Origin: Ahniella sp.
Lineage (GTDB): Bacteria > Pseudomonadota > Gammaproteobacteria > Xanthomonadales > Ahniellaceae
DNA: 31,074 nt
Assembly (NCBI GenBank): GCA_016712105.1
Contig: JADJRU010000031.1
Span: forward strand, 1 to 31,074
Direction of reading: 5' to 3'
Positions 9,992-19,749 of the stretch are shown here, piece by piece. The position numbers and the translations under genes are program-made. How positions within the stretch are numbered: the stretch's first letter is position 1; every line of letters starts with the position of its first letter. The notes under the pieces are model-generated. The model was given only the letters and a program-made list of their open reading frames with translations. It was not told the origin of the DNA and did not search any database.

Positions 9992-11826
9992 ATGTGTGGA
10001 ATCGTTGGAATTGCCGCCAAGCGCGACGTGGTCGCCAATCTCATCAGTGGCCTCAAGGCTCTGGAATACCGCGGGTACGACTCGGCAGGCATCGCCCTGA
10101 TCACGACCGACGGGCTCAAACGTCTGCGCGCCAAAGGCAAAGTGGCCGAGCTCGAACAGTTGCAGTCGGGTAGCCCGGTCCAGGGGCACACCGGCATCGC
10201 GCACACGCGCTGGGCCACCCATGGTGTGCCGGCCGAGCGGAACGCCCACCCGATGACGTCGAACGACGAAATCGCCGTGGTCCACAACGGCATCATCGAA
10301 AACCATGCCGAGTTGCGCGAGGAATTGCGCGCGAAGGGTTACACGTTCACGTCGGAAACCGACACGGAAGTGATTGCCCATCTGGTGCATGCGGAAAAAG
10401 CGGCCGGCAAGGATTTGCTGGAAGCAGTGCTCACCGTCGCTCGCCGTTTGCATGGCGCCTACGCGATCGCGGTGTTGTCACTGAAAGACGATGGTCGGGT
10501 CATCGGCGCACGTCGGGGCAGCCCGATGGTGATGGGCCTCGGCGACGGCGAGCACTACATCGCCTCGGATATCCACGCGCTGCTGCCGATCACGCGTCGT
10601 TTCGTGTATCTCGAAGAGGGTGATGTCGCCGAAATCACGGTGGATCACGCGCGGGTGTTCGATCTCGAAGGCCGCGAACAGATCCGCAAGGTCAAGGAAG
10701 CCCATTTCTCCGCCGATGCAGTGGAGCGCGGTGAATACCGCCACTACATGCTGAAGGAAATCCACGAGCAGCCGGTGTCAGTTGCCGACACGCTCGAAGG
10801 CCGCTTGCTCGACGGCCGGATCCTCACCGCGATTTTTGGACCTGACGCCGCCCAACTGCTCAGTCGAACGCAGGCCGTACAACTGGTCGCCTGCGGATCG
10901 AGTTACCACGCATCGATGGTGGCCAAATACTGGATCGAAGCCCTGGCGCGGATTCCGGTGTCGGTCGAGATCGCGAGCGAATACCGTTATCGCGATCCGG
11001 TGGTGATCCCGAACACGTTGCTGGTCACCGTGTCGCAGTCCGGCGAAACAGCCGACACGCTCGCTGCGCTGAGAATGGCGAAGACACTCCGGCTACATGG
11101 CGGAACTGGCCATCTGCAATGTGCCGGAATCTTCACTCGTGCGCGAATCCGCGCTGAGCCTGATGACCCGCGCCGGTCCGGGAAATCGGTGTGGCGTCGA
11201 CGAAGGCCTTCGTCACGCAGTTGACGGCGCTGCTGATGCTCGCGCTCGAACTCGGTCGCCATCACGGCCTCGATGACACACGCTACCGCGACGGCGTCGC
11301 GCAGCTTGAACACTTGCCGCAAGCGGTTGCCGATGCCCTCAAGCTTGATGGTCAGATCCGGGTGCTCGCCGAACGATTCGCGAACAAGCACCACGCGCTG
11401 TTCCTCGGTCGCGGCAGGCAGTTCCCGATCGCCATGGAAGGGGCGCTGAAGCTCAAGGAAATTTCCTACATCCACGCCGAAGCGTATCCGGCCGGTGAAC
11501 TCAAACACGGCCCGCTGGCACTTGTCGACGAAGACATGCCCGTCATCGCGGTCGCACCCAATGACCATCTACTGGAAAAGCTGAAGAGCAACATCGAGGA
11601 AGTGCGCGCGCGCGGCGGCCAACTCATCGTCTTCGCAGACCGAAGCGTGAGCCGTGGCATCACCCATCCGCAGGAAACCCTGCTCGAACTTGAACCCTGT
11701 GGCGAACTCATCTCGCCGATCGTGTTCACCATCCCGCTGCAGTTGCTGAGTTACCACGTCGCCGTGCTCAAGGGCACCGACGTCGATCAGCCTCGGAATC
11801 TGGCGAAGAGTGTGACGGTCGAATAA
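9992..11826 (+). CDS. glmS: Glutamine-fructose-6-phosphate aminotransferase, two frameshifts
   Basis: GlmS makes glucosamine-6-phosphate from fructose-6-phosphate and glutamine, the first step to UDP-GlcNAc. The start MCGIVG at 9992 supplies the N-terminal Cys nucleophile after Met removal. The glutaminase domain shows YRGYDSAG and HTRWATHG. The first SIS domain has VACGSSYHA and VSQSGETADT, and the second has LGRGRQFPIAMEGALKLKE. The C-terminus DQPRNLAKSVTVE is the near-invariant end. Two one-base shifts, at about 11089 (an extra C in CTCCGG) and 11178 (an extra G in CCGGG), hide the segment YMAELAICNVPESSLVRESA. Removing both gives 610 residues, as expected. Upstream is a palindrome-rich spacer; immediately downstream an island begins. 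Confidence 0.96.
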
Positions 11827-11860
11827 CCCGAAACAACAAACTGTGGGATTGAAATCAATG
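11780..11860 (+). other. attTn7-like site: conserved glmS 3' end and insertion zone
   Basis: The codons for DVDQPRNLAKSVTVE plus stop (about 11782-11826) correspond to the segment that TnsD-type proteins of Tn7 bind, directing insertion about 25 bp past the stop. In this window the repeats at an island edge begin at 11861, 35 bp past the stop. A TGTGGG hexamer, the terminal bases of Tn7, occurs at 11842. The glmS sequence is seen; use as an insertion site is inference. Confidence 0.5.
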
Positions 11861-11896
11861 AATAAAGTCTGTCTCTAATAATGAAGTCTGTCGCGG
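11861..11896 (-). repeat. Left-edge repeat pair of the island (GACAGACTT core, inward copy on minus strand)
   Basis: Two copies of AAGTCTGTC occur at 11865-11873 and 11884-11892, 19 bp apart, in the contexts AATAAAGTCTGTCTC and ATGAAGTCTGTCGCGG. Read on the minus strand they are GAGACAGACTTTATT and CCGCGACAGACTTCAT, matching three plus-strand copies at 23634-23774. Opposed orientation at two edges is the arrangement of transposase-binding sites in Tn7/Tn5053-like element ends. Assignment to such an element is inference. Confidence 0.5.
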
Positions 11897-11998
11897 GAGG
11901 CGGCATGGGTTGCTCCTCGTCTGGTGAGAGCCAGGCGCAGACGCAGCCACCCCAGATATTCAACCGTCGCGAGGCCGATCGCGATCATCTGCAAGCCT

Positions 11999-12190
<192 letters not shown>

Positions 12191-12282
12191 TCTATTTCTT
12201 ATGGATTTCGCCACTCCTTGAACCCGTTTCAGCGCAACGTAGAGCGCCGAAAGCTCCCTGCAGGGCAGTCATTCTGAACCGG

Positions 12283-12590
12283 ATGAGCCTTGCTCCGACT
12301 TCAAACCCAAGACTGCTCTCTTTCATCATCGCGCAGCAGTTCGGAGGGCTGTGGAAGCCCATGGCGCTCGAAACCCGCGGGTATTTGGCTCCGTTTTGCA
12401 CAACGAGGATCACGATGGAAGTGATCTGGATATGTTCGTTGACCCAACCGCCAAACCATCGCTGATGGACATTGCCGCAAGTCGGCAAGAGTCAATGCAG
12501 CTTGTCGGCCTTCCCGTGGTTGTGGTGACGCCGAAGGCGCTGTCGGTGCGTTTCCGAGAGCCCGTCATTGGCGAGGCGACGCCTGTATGA
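12283..12590 (+). CDS. MNT-type nucleotidyltransferase domain protein (MntA-like antitoxin), frameshifted near start
   Basis: Small nucleotidyltransferase of the pol-beta fold. In MntA/HepT toxin-antitoxin pairs such proteins AMPylate and silence the HepT RNase. The diagnostic pattern is clear: HGARNPRVFGSVLHNEDHDG leads into SDLDMFVDP, with G-S and D-x-D metal-binding residues. The tail VVVVTPKALSVRFREPVIGE is also typical. The frame is open upstream to HHRAAVRRAVEAHGARN but has no start codon there. ATG at 12283 lies one frame over, so a one-base loss near 12310 would give about 102 residues, the family norm. The stop overlaps an ATG as ATGA (12587-12590), where a HepT-like (DUF86) gene would be expected, but what follows does not look like one. 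Confidence 0.7.
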
Positions 12591-12968
12591 GCTCGGCACA
12601 CTCAAGGACGTCTCCCGGTGCGGTGACGGTACGGGAGCCATCCGCTCAACTTCCAGCCAGTTCGAAAGTGACCGGACAGACCAGCGGCACAGAATCGAAG
12701 CGCGATCCAAACCGACGAGCCGCAAAAATGCCGGGAACCCGATTCGATCCACGCCAGCCCGAAGGTGCCACTCGAGATGCGCTATGTTACGCAGGTCAAC
12801 CGATGACGGGGTTAAGCAGGCATGGCAATCGCTGACTCGAGCACGAGTGGGAGTGGGGAAACCTCGTACAGTAAGTGTCAGGCTTTAGGCCTTCCGCCAC
12901 GCATCTGAGCCCGCATGGTCCAGTCGATGCAGGAATTCACCGAAGCCCAAATGGAAAAAGGAATTTCG
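12591..12968. other. Gene-poor stretch between the nucleotidyltransferase and hsdM
   Basis: An open frame begins at the ATGA overlap (MSSAHSRTSPG) and runs to about 12835. Its composition (Arg, Ser, Pro-rich, no hydrophobic core) does not resemble a HepT/DUF86 partner or any family I know. I see no other gene, and the partner toxin appears lost or scrambled. The promoter of the restriction operon should lie here, but I cannot place it with confidence. Confidence 0.4.
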
Positions 12969-14600
12969 ATGGCAGCCAAGAAGAAGTCACCGACCACCAG
13001 CAAAGATTCCTCGGCCAACCTCGGCTTCGAGGCCAAGCTCTGGCTCGCCGCCGACAAGCTGCGCAACAACATGGACGCGGCGGAATACAAGCACGTCGTC
13101 CTCGGCCTCATCTTCCTCAAATACATCTCCGACACCTTCGACGAACACCACGCCAAGCTCGTCGCCGGTGAGGGAGATTTTGCCGGGGCCAATCCCGAGG
13201 ACAAGGACGAATACCTCGCCGCCAATATCTTCTGGGTGCCGAAGGAAGCCCGCTGGGCCCACCTCCAAGCCTACGCCAAGCTCCCGGGCATCGGCAAGGA
13301 CGTGGACGACGCGATGGTTGCGCTCGAACGCGACAACCCACGCCTCAAAGGCGCGCTCAACAAGAACTACGGCCGCGCCGACCTCGACAAACACCGCCTC
13401 GGCGAACTCATCGACCTCATCGGCTCCATCCAGCTCGCCGATGTCGCCAGCCGCTCCAAGGATCTCCTCGGCCGCGTCTTCGAATACTTCCTCACCCAGT
13501 TCGCCAGCGCCGAGGGCAAGAACGGCGGCCAGTTCTACACCCCGTCCTGCGTCGTGCGCCTCCTCGTGGAGATGCTCGCCCCCTACAAAGGCCGGATCTA
13601 CGACCCCGCCTGCGGCTCTGGCGGCATGTTCGTGCAGTCGGAGAAGTTCGTCGAATCCCACGGCGGCCAGCTGGGCGACATCGCGATCTACGGGCAGGAG
13701 AGCAACCCCACCACGCGCCGCCTGGCCATCATGAACCTGGCCCTGCGCGGCATCGAGGCCGACTTCGGCCCCGAAAACGCCGACACCTTCCGCCGCCCGA
13801 CTCCATCCCGACCTCCGCGCCGACTACGTCATCGCCAACCCGCCCTTCAACGACTCCGACTGGTTCAGAAAGGACGACGACATCCGCTGGCAGTACGGCG
13901 TCCCCCCCAGGGGCAACGCCAACTTTGCGTGGGTGCAGCACTTCATCCACCACCTCGCGCCGAACGGCATGGCCGGCTTCGTCCTCGCCAACGGCAGCAT
14001 GTCGTCGAACCAATCCGGCGAGGGCGAAATCCGGCAAAAACTCATCGAAGCCGACCTCGTGGACTGCATGGTCGCGCTCCCCGGCCAGCTCTTCTACAGC
14101 ACGCAGATTCCCGTCTGCCTCTGGTTTCTCGCGAAGAACAAGAGCGCTGACGCGAAGCGCGGCTTCCGCGACCGTCGCAAACATACGCTCTTCATCGACG
14201 CCCGCAAGATGGGCACGCTCATCGACCGCGTCCACCGCGAGCTGACCGACGCTGACCTCCAGAAGATCGTCTCCACCTACCACGCCTGGCGGGGTCGGCG
14301 GGGGGGGGGGAGGGGGGGGAGGGGGGGCGACCTCCCTCTCCCGCTGGAAGGGCCGTGAAAATCCGGCTACGCCGACGTCGCCGGCTTCTGCAAATCCGCC
14401 ACCACCGCCGAAATCGCTGCGCACGGTCACGTCCTCACGCCCGGCCGCTACGTCGGTGCCGAGGAAGTTGCGGACGACGGCGAACCGTTCGAAGAAAAAA
14501 TGCCGCGCCTCGTCGCCGAACTGCGCGCCCAGTTCGCCGAGTCCGCGAAACTGGAGCAGGCCATCCAAGCAAACCTGAGGGGCTGGGGTATGGCGGGTGA
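12969..14600 (+). CDS. hsdM: Type I restriction-modification system, DNA methyltransferase subunit, frameshifted
   Basis: HsdM methylates adenine N6 at the site chosen by HsdS. The N-terminal domain reads LWLAADKLRNNMDAAEYKHV then LGLIFLKYISDTFDEHH. The methyltransferase core has GGQFYTPSCVVRLLVE, the SAM motif DPACGSGGMF (about 13600-13630) and the catalytic NPPFND (about 13842). The C-terminal part includes HGHVLTPGRYVGAEEV and EPFEEKMPRL. The likely start is ATG at 12969 (MAAKKKSPTTSK), with AAGGAA 8 nt upstream; ATG 12915 is an alternative. Shifts occur at about 13800 and 14580, the latter restoring RGLGYGG and a TGA at 14598-14600. Between HAWRG and GYADV lies an abnormal G-rich insertion with an in-frame TGA. 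The end overlaps hsdS by 11 nt. Confidence 0.93.
14294..14358 (+). repeat. G-rich low-complexity insertion inside hsdM
   Basis: After HAWRG the DNA holds G runs of about 11, 8 and 7 separated by single A, then a pyrimidine-rich piece (CCTCCCTCTCCCGCTGGAAG) with a TGA at 14356-14358. The HsdM frame is the same before and after the insert. The family usually has only about 5-8 residues here. The second half looks like the arm of a dispersed CCCTCTCCC...GGGAG repeat. Run lengths are likely unreliable. Confidence 0.65.
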
Positions 14601-15902
14601 GAACCACGACGTTGTTCTCGGCGACCTCGTTTCTCTCACGCGAGGAACGACCTACCAGAGCGCATTGCTCGGGCGACCCGGACCAGTTCTCCTCGGACTC
14701 GCTTCAATCAAGCGCAACGGTGGATTTCGCGACGATAACCTGAAAACGTATGGTGGTGAGTGTCCCACCAAGCTGACCCTCCTCCCTGGCGACATCTTCG
14801 TGTCGCTGAAGGACGTGACTCAAGATGCTGAACTGCTTGGAGCCATTGCGCGCGTGCCGCCGCATATTGTCTCAGCGCCGCGTAGCTCAGGACACACCAA
14901 AACGGACAGGTTCGGGACGATATTCCTTCTTTACGTTTATTGGCTACTGCGCACTCCAGTGTATCGTGAGTATTGCCGTGCTCATGCCATCGGAACGACC
15001 AATTTGGCTTTGTCGCGAGAAGACTTTCTGGCGTTTCCAATCCCGCGACCCAGAGGCGAGGAAATGACGTTGGTCGACATTCTCGACGTGCTGGACAACA
15101 AGATCGAGTTGAACCGGCGGATGAACGCGACGCTGGCGGCAATGGCGCGGGCGCTGTTCCAAAGCTGGTTTGTTGATTTCGACCCCGTCCGCGCCAAACT
15201 CGATTGCCGCCCGCCCGCCGGCCTCGACCCCGCTACTGCCGCCCTCTTTCCCCGCTAGCTTCCAAGACTCAGCTCTCGGCCCCATACCGCACGGATGGGG
15301 AGTGAAGCCGCTATCAAACCTCACTTCTTTGATCACCAAGGGAACAACGCCCACACAAGACGACATAAACGCGGCACCGGCTGCCGATTGCCCGATTAGC
15401 TATGTCCGGGTGAACTCGATTGATGACGACGGTTCTATCCTACAATCAAAGTTGACCCTGATTCCGGCATCTGTTCATACGGGCGTATTGAAGCGGTCGA
15501 TTCTGAAAGTGGATGATCTTCTCTCACAATTGCCGGAACGATTGGCCGGATAGCACTGGCAGAAGACTGGATTTTGCCGGCAAACACTAATCAGGCAGTG
15601 GCCATCATTCGGCCAGATCCCGAGATTCCATCTGGTTTCTTAGTTCTTACGATGAGGCATGAGGCTTTTCGGGAAGAGCTGCATCACAACATTGTTCATG
15701 CCGTGCAAGGAACCTAGGTTTGGGAATGCTTTCAAAAGCCAGGGTTATTCCACATTTGCTGGGAACCTTCGCCTATTGCGGCCGGCTCGCCAAGATAAAC
15801 GCAAACCGTGCTCAATCCCGCACCTGCCACCCTGCGCGACACGCTGCTGCCAAGCTGCTGAGCGGGGAGATTTCTGTCGGCAATGAAGTTCTACAGCCAT
15901 GA
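14590..15902 (+). CDS. hsdS: Type I restriction-modification system, specificity subunit, frameshifted
   Basis: HsdS reads the bipartite DNA target for both HsdM and HsdR. The start MAGENHDVVLGDLVSLTRG at 14590 overlaps the hsdM end. The first target-recognition domain runs to about 15050. The central conserved helix region reads DVLDNKIELNRRMNATLAAM then ARALFQSWFVDFDPVRAK. The second recognition domain starts at about 15290 with IPHGWGVKPLSNLTSL, followed by KGTTPTQDDI. The C-terminal repeat ends LLSGEISVGNEVLQP with TGA at 15900-15902. Shifts occur near 15240, 15525 (restoring DDLL.TIAGTIGRIALAED) and twice more after 15650. The reconstructed length of about 435 residues fits HsdS. The stop overlaps the start of the reverse transcriptase gene by 4 nt. 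Confidence 0.9.
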
Positions 15903-17676
15903 AGAAGTCATCACCTTCAAAACCTGCCTCGGCTAAACCTACCAAGCCTGTCAATGCGGCATCAACCGCAGCGGGCAAAGCGCCTGCACCGCAGCCGCCG
16001 AAGATAGCCCCGTCGTTCAAGGCGGCGATTCAGAACATTGCCACCTTCGGCGATACGGACATTTTCCGTTCCCGTTCGAGCAGCATATTTTCCACGATAA
16101 GCCAGAGCTCCTGCAAAACGCACTGGAGCAGTTGCATGCCGGCTTCGATGCTGAACTCGCCAAGAATCCGCCCGATAACATCAACACCCTCGCACCTGTC
16201 GGCTACACAGGTTTTCGATGGGCCACACAGATCGACCCCCTTTGGAATGCGTACTACCTCGCGCTGGTTATTGAGATGGGTTCAGCCATCGAGCAGGCAC
16301 GAATCCCAGTCTCGGAGAAGTCTGTCTTTTCCTACCGCTTCATTAAGCCAAAAGCCGACGGCCGCATTTTGACGAGAACGTCAATTGGCGTGGCTTCACG
16401 CAGACGAGCTACGAAGTAGCAGAGGAAGCTGTGAAGAAAGCGACGGAGCGGAAGTCCGCTCGAAAGGCGGCTAAAGAAGACGCTCCCGAAGACGCAAACG
16501 AATCCCCTATGTGATTCTCTGTGACATTTCGGATTTCTATTCGCGCATCTATCACCATCGGGTTGAGAACGCGCTGAAGTGGCTCAATGTGAAGCCAGAT
16601 GTGGTAAAGCGGATCGTCGAGGTCTTGCAGGTGTTCTCAGGCACCGTGTCCTACGGGCTGCCTGTTGGCGGCCCCGCGTCCCGTCTGCTCGCTGAAATTT
16701 CGCTCAATAGCGTCGACAAACTCCTTCGCGGAGAAGGCATTCGCTTTTGCCGCTTCGTCGATGACTACCGAATCTTCTGTGACTCGAAGGAAGAGGCCTA
16801 CCAACGTTTGATTTTCCTTTCGGAAAAACTCTTCAACGAAGGTCTGTCACTTCAAAAAGACCAAGACAAGAATCCTAACGGCTAAGGAATTCATGGACGA
16901 AACAAAGCTGCTGATGAAGTTCAATCAAGCGGAGGAAGAGAACGTCACGGAAGAAGAAAAACTTCTGCGGCTCGCCATCCATTTTGACCCTTATTCCGAC
17001 ACGCGCGTGGACGATTACGAGAAGCTCAAGAAGCAAGTCTCGCAGGTGGACATTGCTGGCATCCTCGGCAGAGAGTTGGATAAGACCAGAATCGACCCGA
17101 CCATAACCAAGCAGGCAATTTCCGCTCTTCGTGTCCTAGAACCTGAACAGCGGAAGAGCATTCTTTCGTCGCTCCTCAAGCCTGATAACTTGCATACGCT
17201 GGCACCAGTCTTCTCACGCCTGATGACAGTGTTGCGGGGCCTCTACCTCGACCTTGATTCCGCCACACAAGACCTTGTTGATGATGCTTTGCTCGGGCTA
17301 GTTGAAAAGGGCAGTTACATCATCAAAATTGACCTGAACCTGGCGTATTTGGTCCAAGTGCTCCGGCGGCGGTGTTCGCAGCAGACCGAGACACTCCTGG
17401 TCAAACTTTTCAGGTCCAACACGAACCCACTTGTTCGCCGCGAGATCATCCTGGCGTGGATTGCTTGGCGTCATAACCATTCGCTCACCGACCTGAAGAA
17501 GCACTTCAAGGCGCTCTCCAAGTGGGAGCGTCGCGCGTTCAGGTCGGCCCTACCTTCTGACCGACGAGGGGAAACACTGGCGCAAGCATAATGATGACTC
17601 CTTCGACCCCGGTGAAGTCGTCGTCCGCCAGTGGTTCGCTGACCGCTTCAACAAGAACCCAGGTGCGCCGCTATGA
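15899..17676 (+). CDS. Reverse transcriptase of UG/Abi-like type, defence-associated, frameshifted
   Basis: An RNA-directed DNA polymerase of about 590 residues. After a Lys/Ala/Pro-rich leader (MKKSSPSKPASAKPTKPV) it shows VGYTGFRWATQIDPLWNAYY, VFSYRF, and RT motif A CDISDFYSRIYHH (about 16511-16560). The substrate-grip segment is SYGLPVGGPASRLLAE (about 16650-16697) and the catalytic pair lies in RFCRFVDDYRIFC (about 16740-16790). From about 16890 a long all-helical region (LLRLAIHFDP, ILGRELDKTRIDP, EIILAWIAW) looks like helical repeats, as in AbiA/AbiK-type and other unknown-group RTs. No maturase, HNH or intron RNA is seen, arguing against a group II intron. The start is coupled to the hsdS stop and the stop (17674-17676) to the next ATG. 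Shifts occur near 16065, 16370, 16500 and 16870, with one before 17560. GC is visibly lower than in hsdM/hsdR. Confidence 0.85.
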
Positions 17677-18416
17677 TTTCTCGAGAAACAATTTGCGAGT
17701 GAGTTTTCCGGTTTCTGGGCTGAGACGCTTCCGTTTCTCACTCCCCAAGCGATTGGCGAGTTGAACCTCAGCGGGACTGCAATGCGGGGCTGTCGTCGTG
17801 AGTGGATGAAGCCTTTAGCTGGTTCAGGAGACAACTCGAACAACGACGTAATTGCCGAAACTGCTTTTGGCTTATTCGCGAGTCACTGAAGGTGAATATG
17901 CCCATAGTTGACCTGCTGGAAGACGCGGCACTTATTCGGCACATCGAGGAAGGCGCGAAGGGTAGGGTTTTTGGTTTGCGGCGCGAGACGGCTCCGCGGT
18001 TGCACAGTTCTCAGCTGCCAACGAGCGAGGCAATTGACCTAGCTTCACGTTTGGAAACCTACTTTGTGGACCCGCTTGAATCCATAGTGATTCAGCCGAG
18101 GTTTAAGGGCTGCGGCATCCTAGACTCCTGCTTCGGCGATATTCTGGCTAGGAAATCTCTGTGCGAACTGAAAATGGTGGACCGAAACCTGAGAAGCGCA
18201 GATATTCGCCAGGTCTTGGCCTACTGCGCTCTGAACTATCGTTCTTCCCAATATGAAATTGAAAGCGTCACGATTTTGAATCCTCGGCGTGGACTAGAGT
18301 TTTCCTTTGTCGTCGAGGACTTGGCCGAACGTGCGTCTGGCAAGAACGCATCCGAGCTTTTTCATCAAATCACGACGTTCCTCTCGGACTTTGAAACGGT
18401 GCATCAGTCTTCATAG
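17673..18416 (+). CDS. Putative PD-(D/E)XK nuclease-like partner of the reverse transcriptase, frameshifted
   Basis: A protein of about 247 residues that I do not recognise by name. The C-terminal half is intact and carries a pattern expected of the PD-(D/E)XK fold: GCGILDSCFGDILA, then LCELKMVD (E-x-K), then SADIRQVLAYCALNY (Gln on the following helix). The N-terminal half reads EFSGFWAETLPFLTPQAIGE and NNDVIAETAFGLFAS after repair of two opposite one-base shifts, near 17686 and 17888. The start is ATG 17673, overlapping the RT stop as ATGA, so the two proteins are probably made together. An inactive fold or another alpha/beta domain is possible. The coding style matches the RT gene, and the pair appears to have moved as a unit. 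Confidence 0.6.
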
Positions 18417-18419
18417 ATA

Positions 18420-18654
18420 ATGAGCCTCACCGAATCCACCGTCGAAGATGCGGCCCTGGCATGGTTCCAGGAGCCGGGCTATGCGATCGGCCACGGGCCG
18501 CAGCTCGCGCCCGGTGAACCGGCGACGGCGCGGGATTCGTTTGGTGAGCTGGTGCAATTTCGCTGCGCTCAAAGCCTCATCCCGGTCTTCTCCCAGCGGG
18601 AGAAGGAGAAGCGCGAGGCCATCCGGCGGCTGAACCCGGCCACTGCCTGCGACA
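18420..18654 (+). pseudogene. Truncated duplicate of the hsdR 5' end
   Basis: MSLTESTVEDAALAWFQEPG repeats, with few changes, the start of the real HsdR at 19746 (MSLNESTVEDAALAWFRELG). The match continues through RDSFGE and resumes at REAIRRLNPA. Between these, about 50 bp of a CCCGGTCTTCTCCCAGCGGGAGAAGG-type palindrome replaces the HsdR sequence, and the copy stops soon after. The copies look about 85% alike by eye. It begins 3 nt after the nuclease stop, where hsdR would sit if no rhuM were present. Confidence 0.8.
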
Positions 18655-18746
18655 ACCCTCACCCGATCTCTCCGAAGGTGAGAGGAGCGGAGGCGTGGGC
18701 AACTATTCGGAACGATCGAACAGTTCGATTTGAACGGGGGAACACC

Positions 18747-19749
18747 ATGAGCGGCGAACCTTTGCCCCGGTCCGGAAATCATCCTCTACCAGACGGAGGA
18801 TGGCCGCACGCGGGTTCAGTGTCGTTTCGAGGACGAGACGTTGTGGTTGACGCAGGCCCAGATTGCCGAGCTGTTCCAGACGACGGTCCCGAACATCACC
18901 CTGCATCTGAAGGCGATCTACGCGGAGGACGAGTTGACGGCGGAGGCAACTATTAAGTCCCACTTAATGGTTCGATTGGAGGGTTCCCGGCAGGTTTCCC
19001 GCCCGGTTCTGCATTACAGCCTGCCTGTCATTCTGGCCGTCGGTTTCCGTGTCCGCAGTCATCGCGGCACGCAGTTCCGCCAGTGGGCTACGGCGCGCTT
19101 GAACGAATATCTGGTGAAAGGCTTCACCATGGACGACGAGCGCCTCAAAAACCCGCCGGGAAAGGGGCAGAAGGACTATTTCGACGAGCTGCTGGAACGG
19201 ATCCGCGACATCCGGTCATCGGAACGGCGCTTTTACCAGAAGGTGCTCGATATTTACGCGACGAGTGTGGACTACACGCCGGACGCGGAGCAGTCGCAAC
19301 GGTTCTTCGCTGCGGTGCAGAACAAAATGCACTGGGCCACGCACGGACACACCGCCGCCGAAGTCATCGCCGAGCGAGCGGACGCGGCGAAACCCTTCAT
19401 GGGACTGCAAACGACGCGCGGTGGCATCGTGCGGAAGGATGACGTAGCCGTGGCGAAGAACTATCTCACAGAGGAAGGCTACTGCTCAACCGCATCGTGA
19501 ATCTCTACATCGCCAATACGCAGAGCTGCAGGCGGAGCGGAGAGCATGCGGGGCACGGCTGGATAGAGGCTGAATCTCGGGGCGCAGCCTGGATCACGCC
19601 GGGAGTCCCGATCTGCCAAAGGCGGCGTGGGGTATGCCCGGTATCGGACGCGTGCTCAACCGCAGCGCGTGGATGCGGAGTTTGAAAAGGCGGCGCAGGA
19701 ATTGAAGAAGCTGCCGCGACCAAAGAAGCGCAAAGTACCGAAAGCATGA
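18747..19749 (+). CDS. rhuM: RhuM family (virulence RhuM) protein, frameshifted
   Basis: RhuM proteins are frequent passengers in type I restriction operons; their function is unknown, with a DNA-binding N-terminal region proposed. After a shift near 18775 the sequence shows LWLTQAQIAELFQTTVPNIT (helix-turn-helix-like), then AVGFRVRSHRGTQFRQWAT, LNEYLVKGFTMDDERLKNP, RRFYQKVLDIYATSVDY and QNKMHWATHGHTAAEVI, all typical of the family. The 3' fifth (19480-19690) is scrambled by several shifts, after which KAAQELKKLPRPKKRKVPKA leads to TGA at 19747-19749. The start is ATG 18747, with GGGGG 7 nt upstream. The stop overlaps the hsdR start as ATGA. Confidence 0.85.

Noticed and set aside
12987..14607. 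Long minus-strand frames opposite hsdM
   Set aside because: Val/Glu/Gly-rich shadows of a strongly biased coding strand; hsdM motifs are unambiguous on the plus strand.
15899..17676. Group II intron or retron as the explanation for the RT
   Set aside because: No maturase or HNH domain, no intron domain V-like hairpin and no msr/msd-like structure are visible, and the gene is translationally coupled to hsdS.
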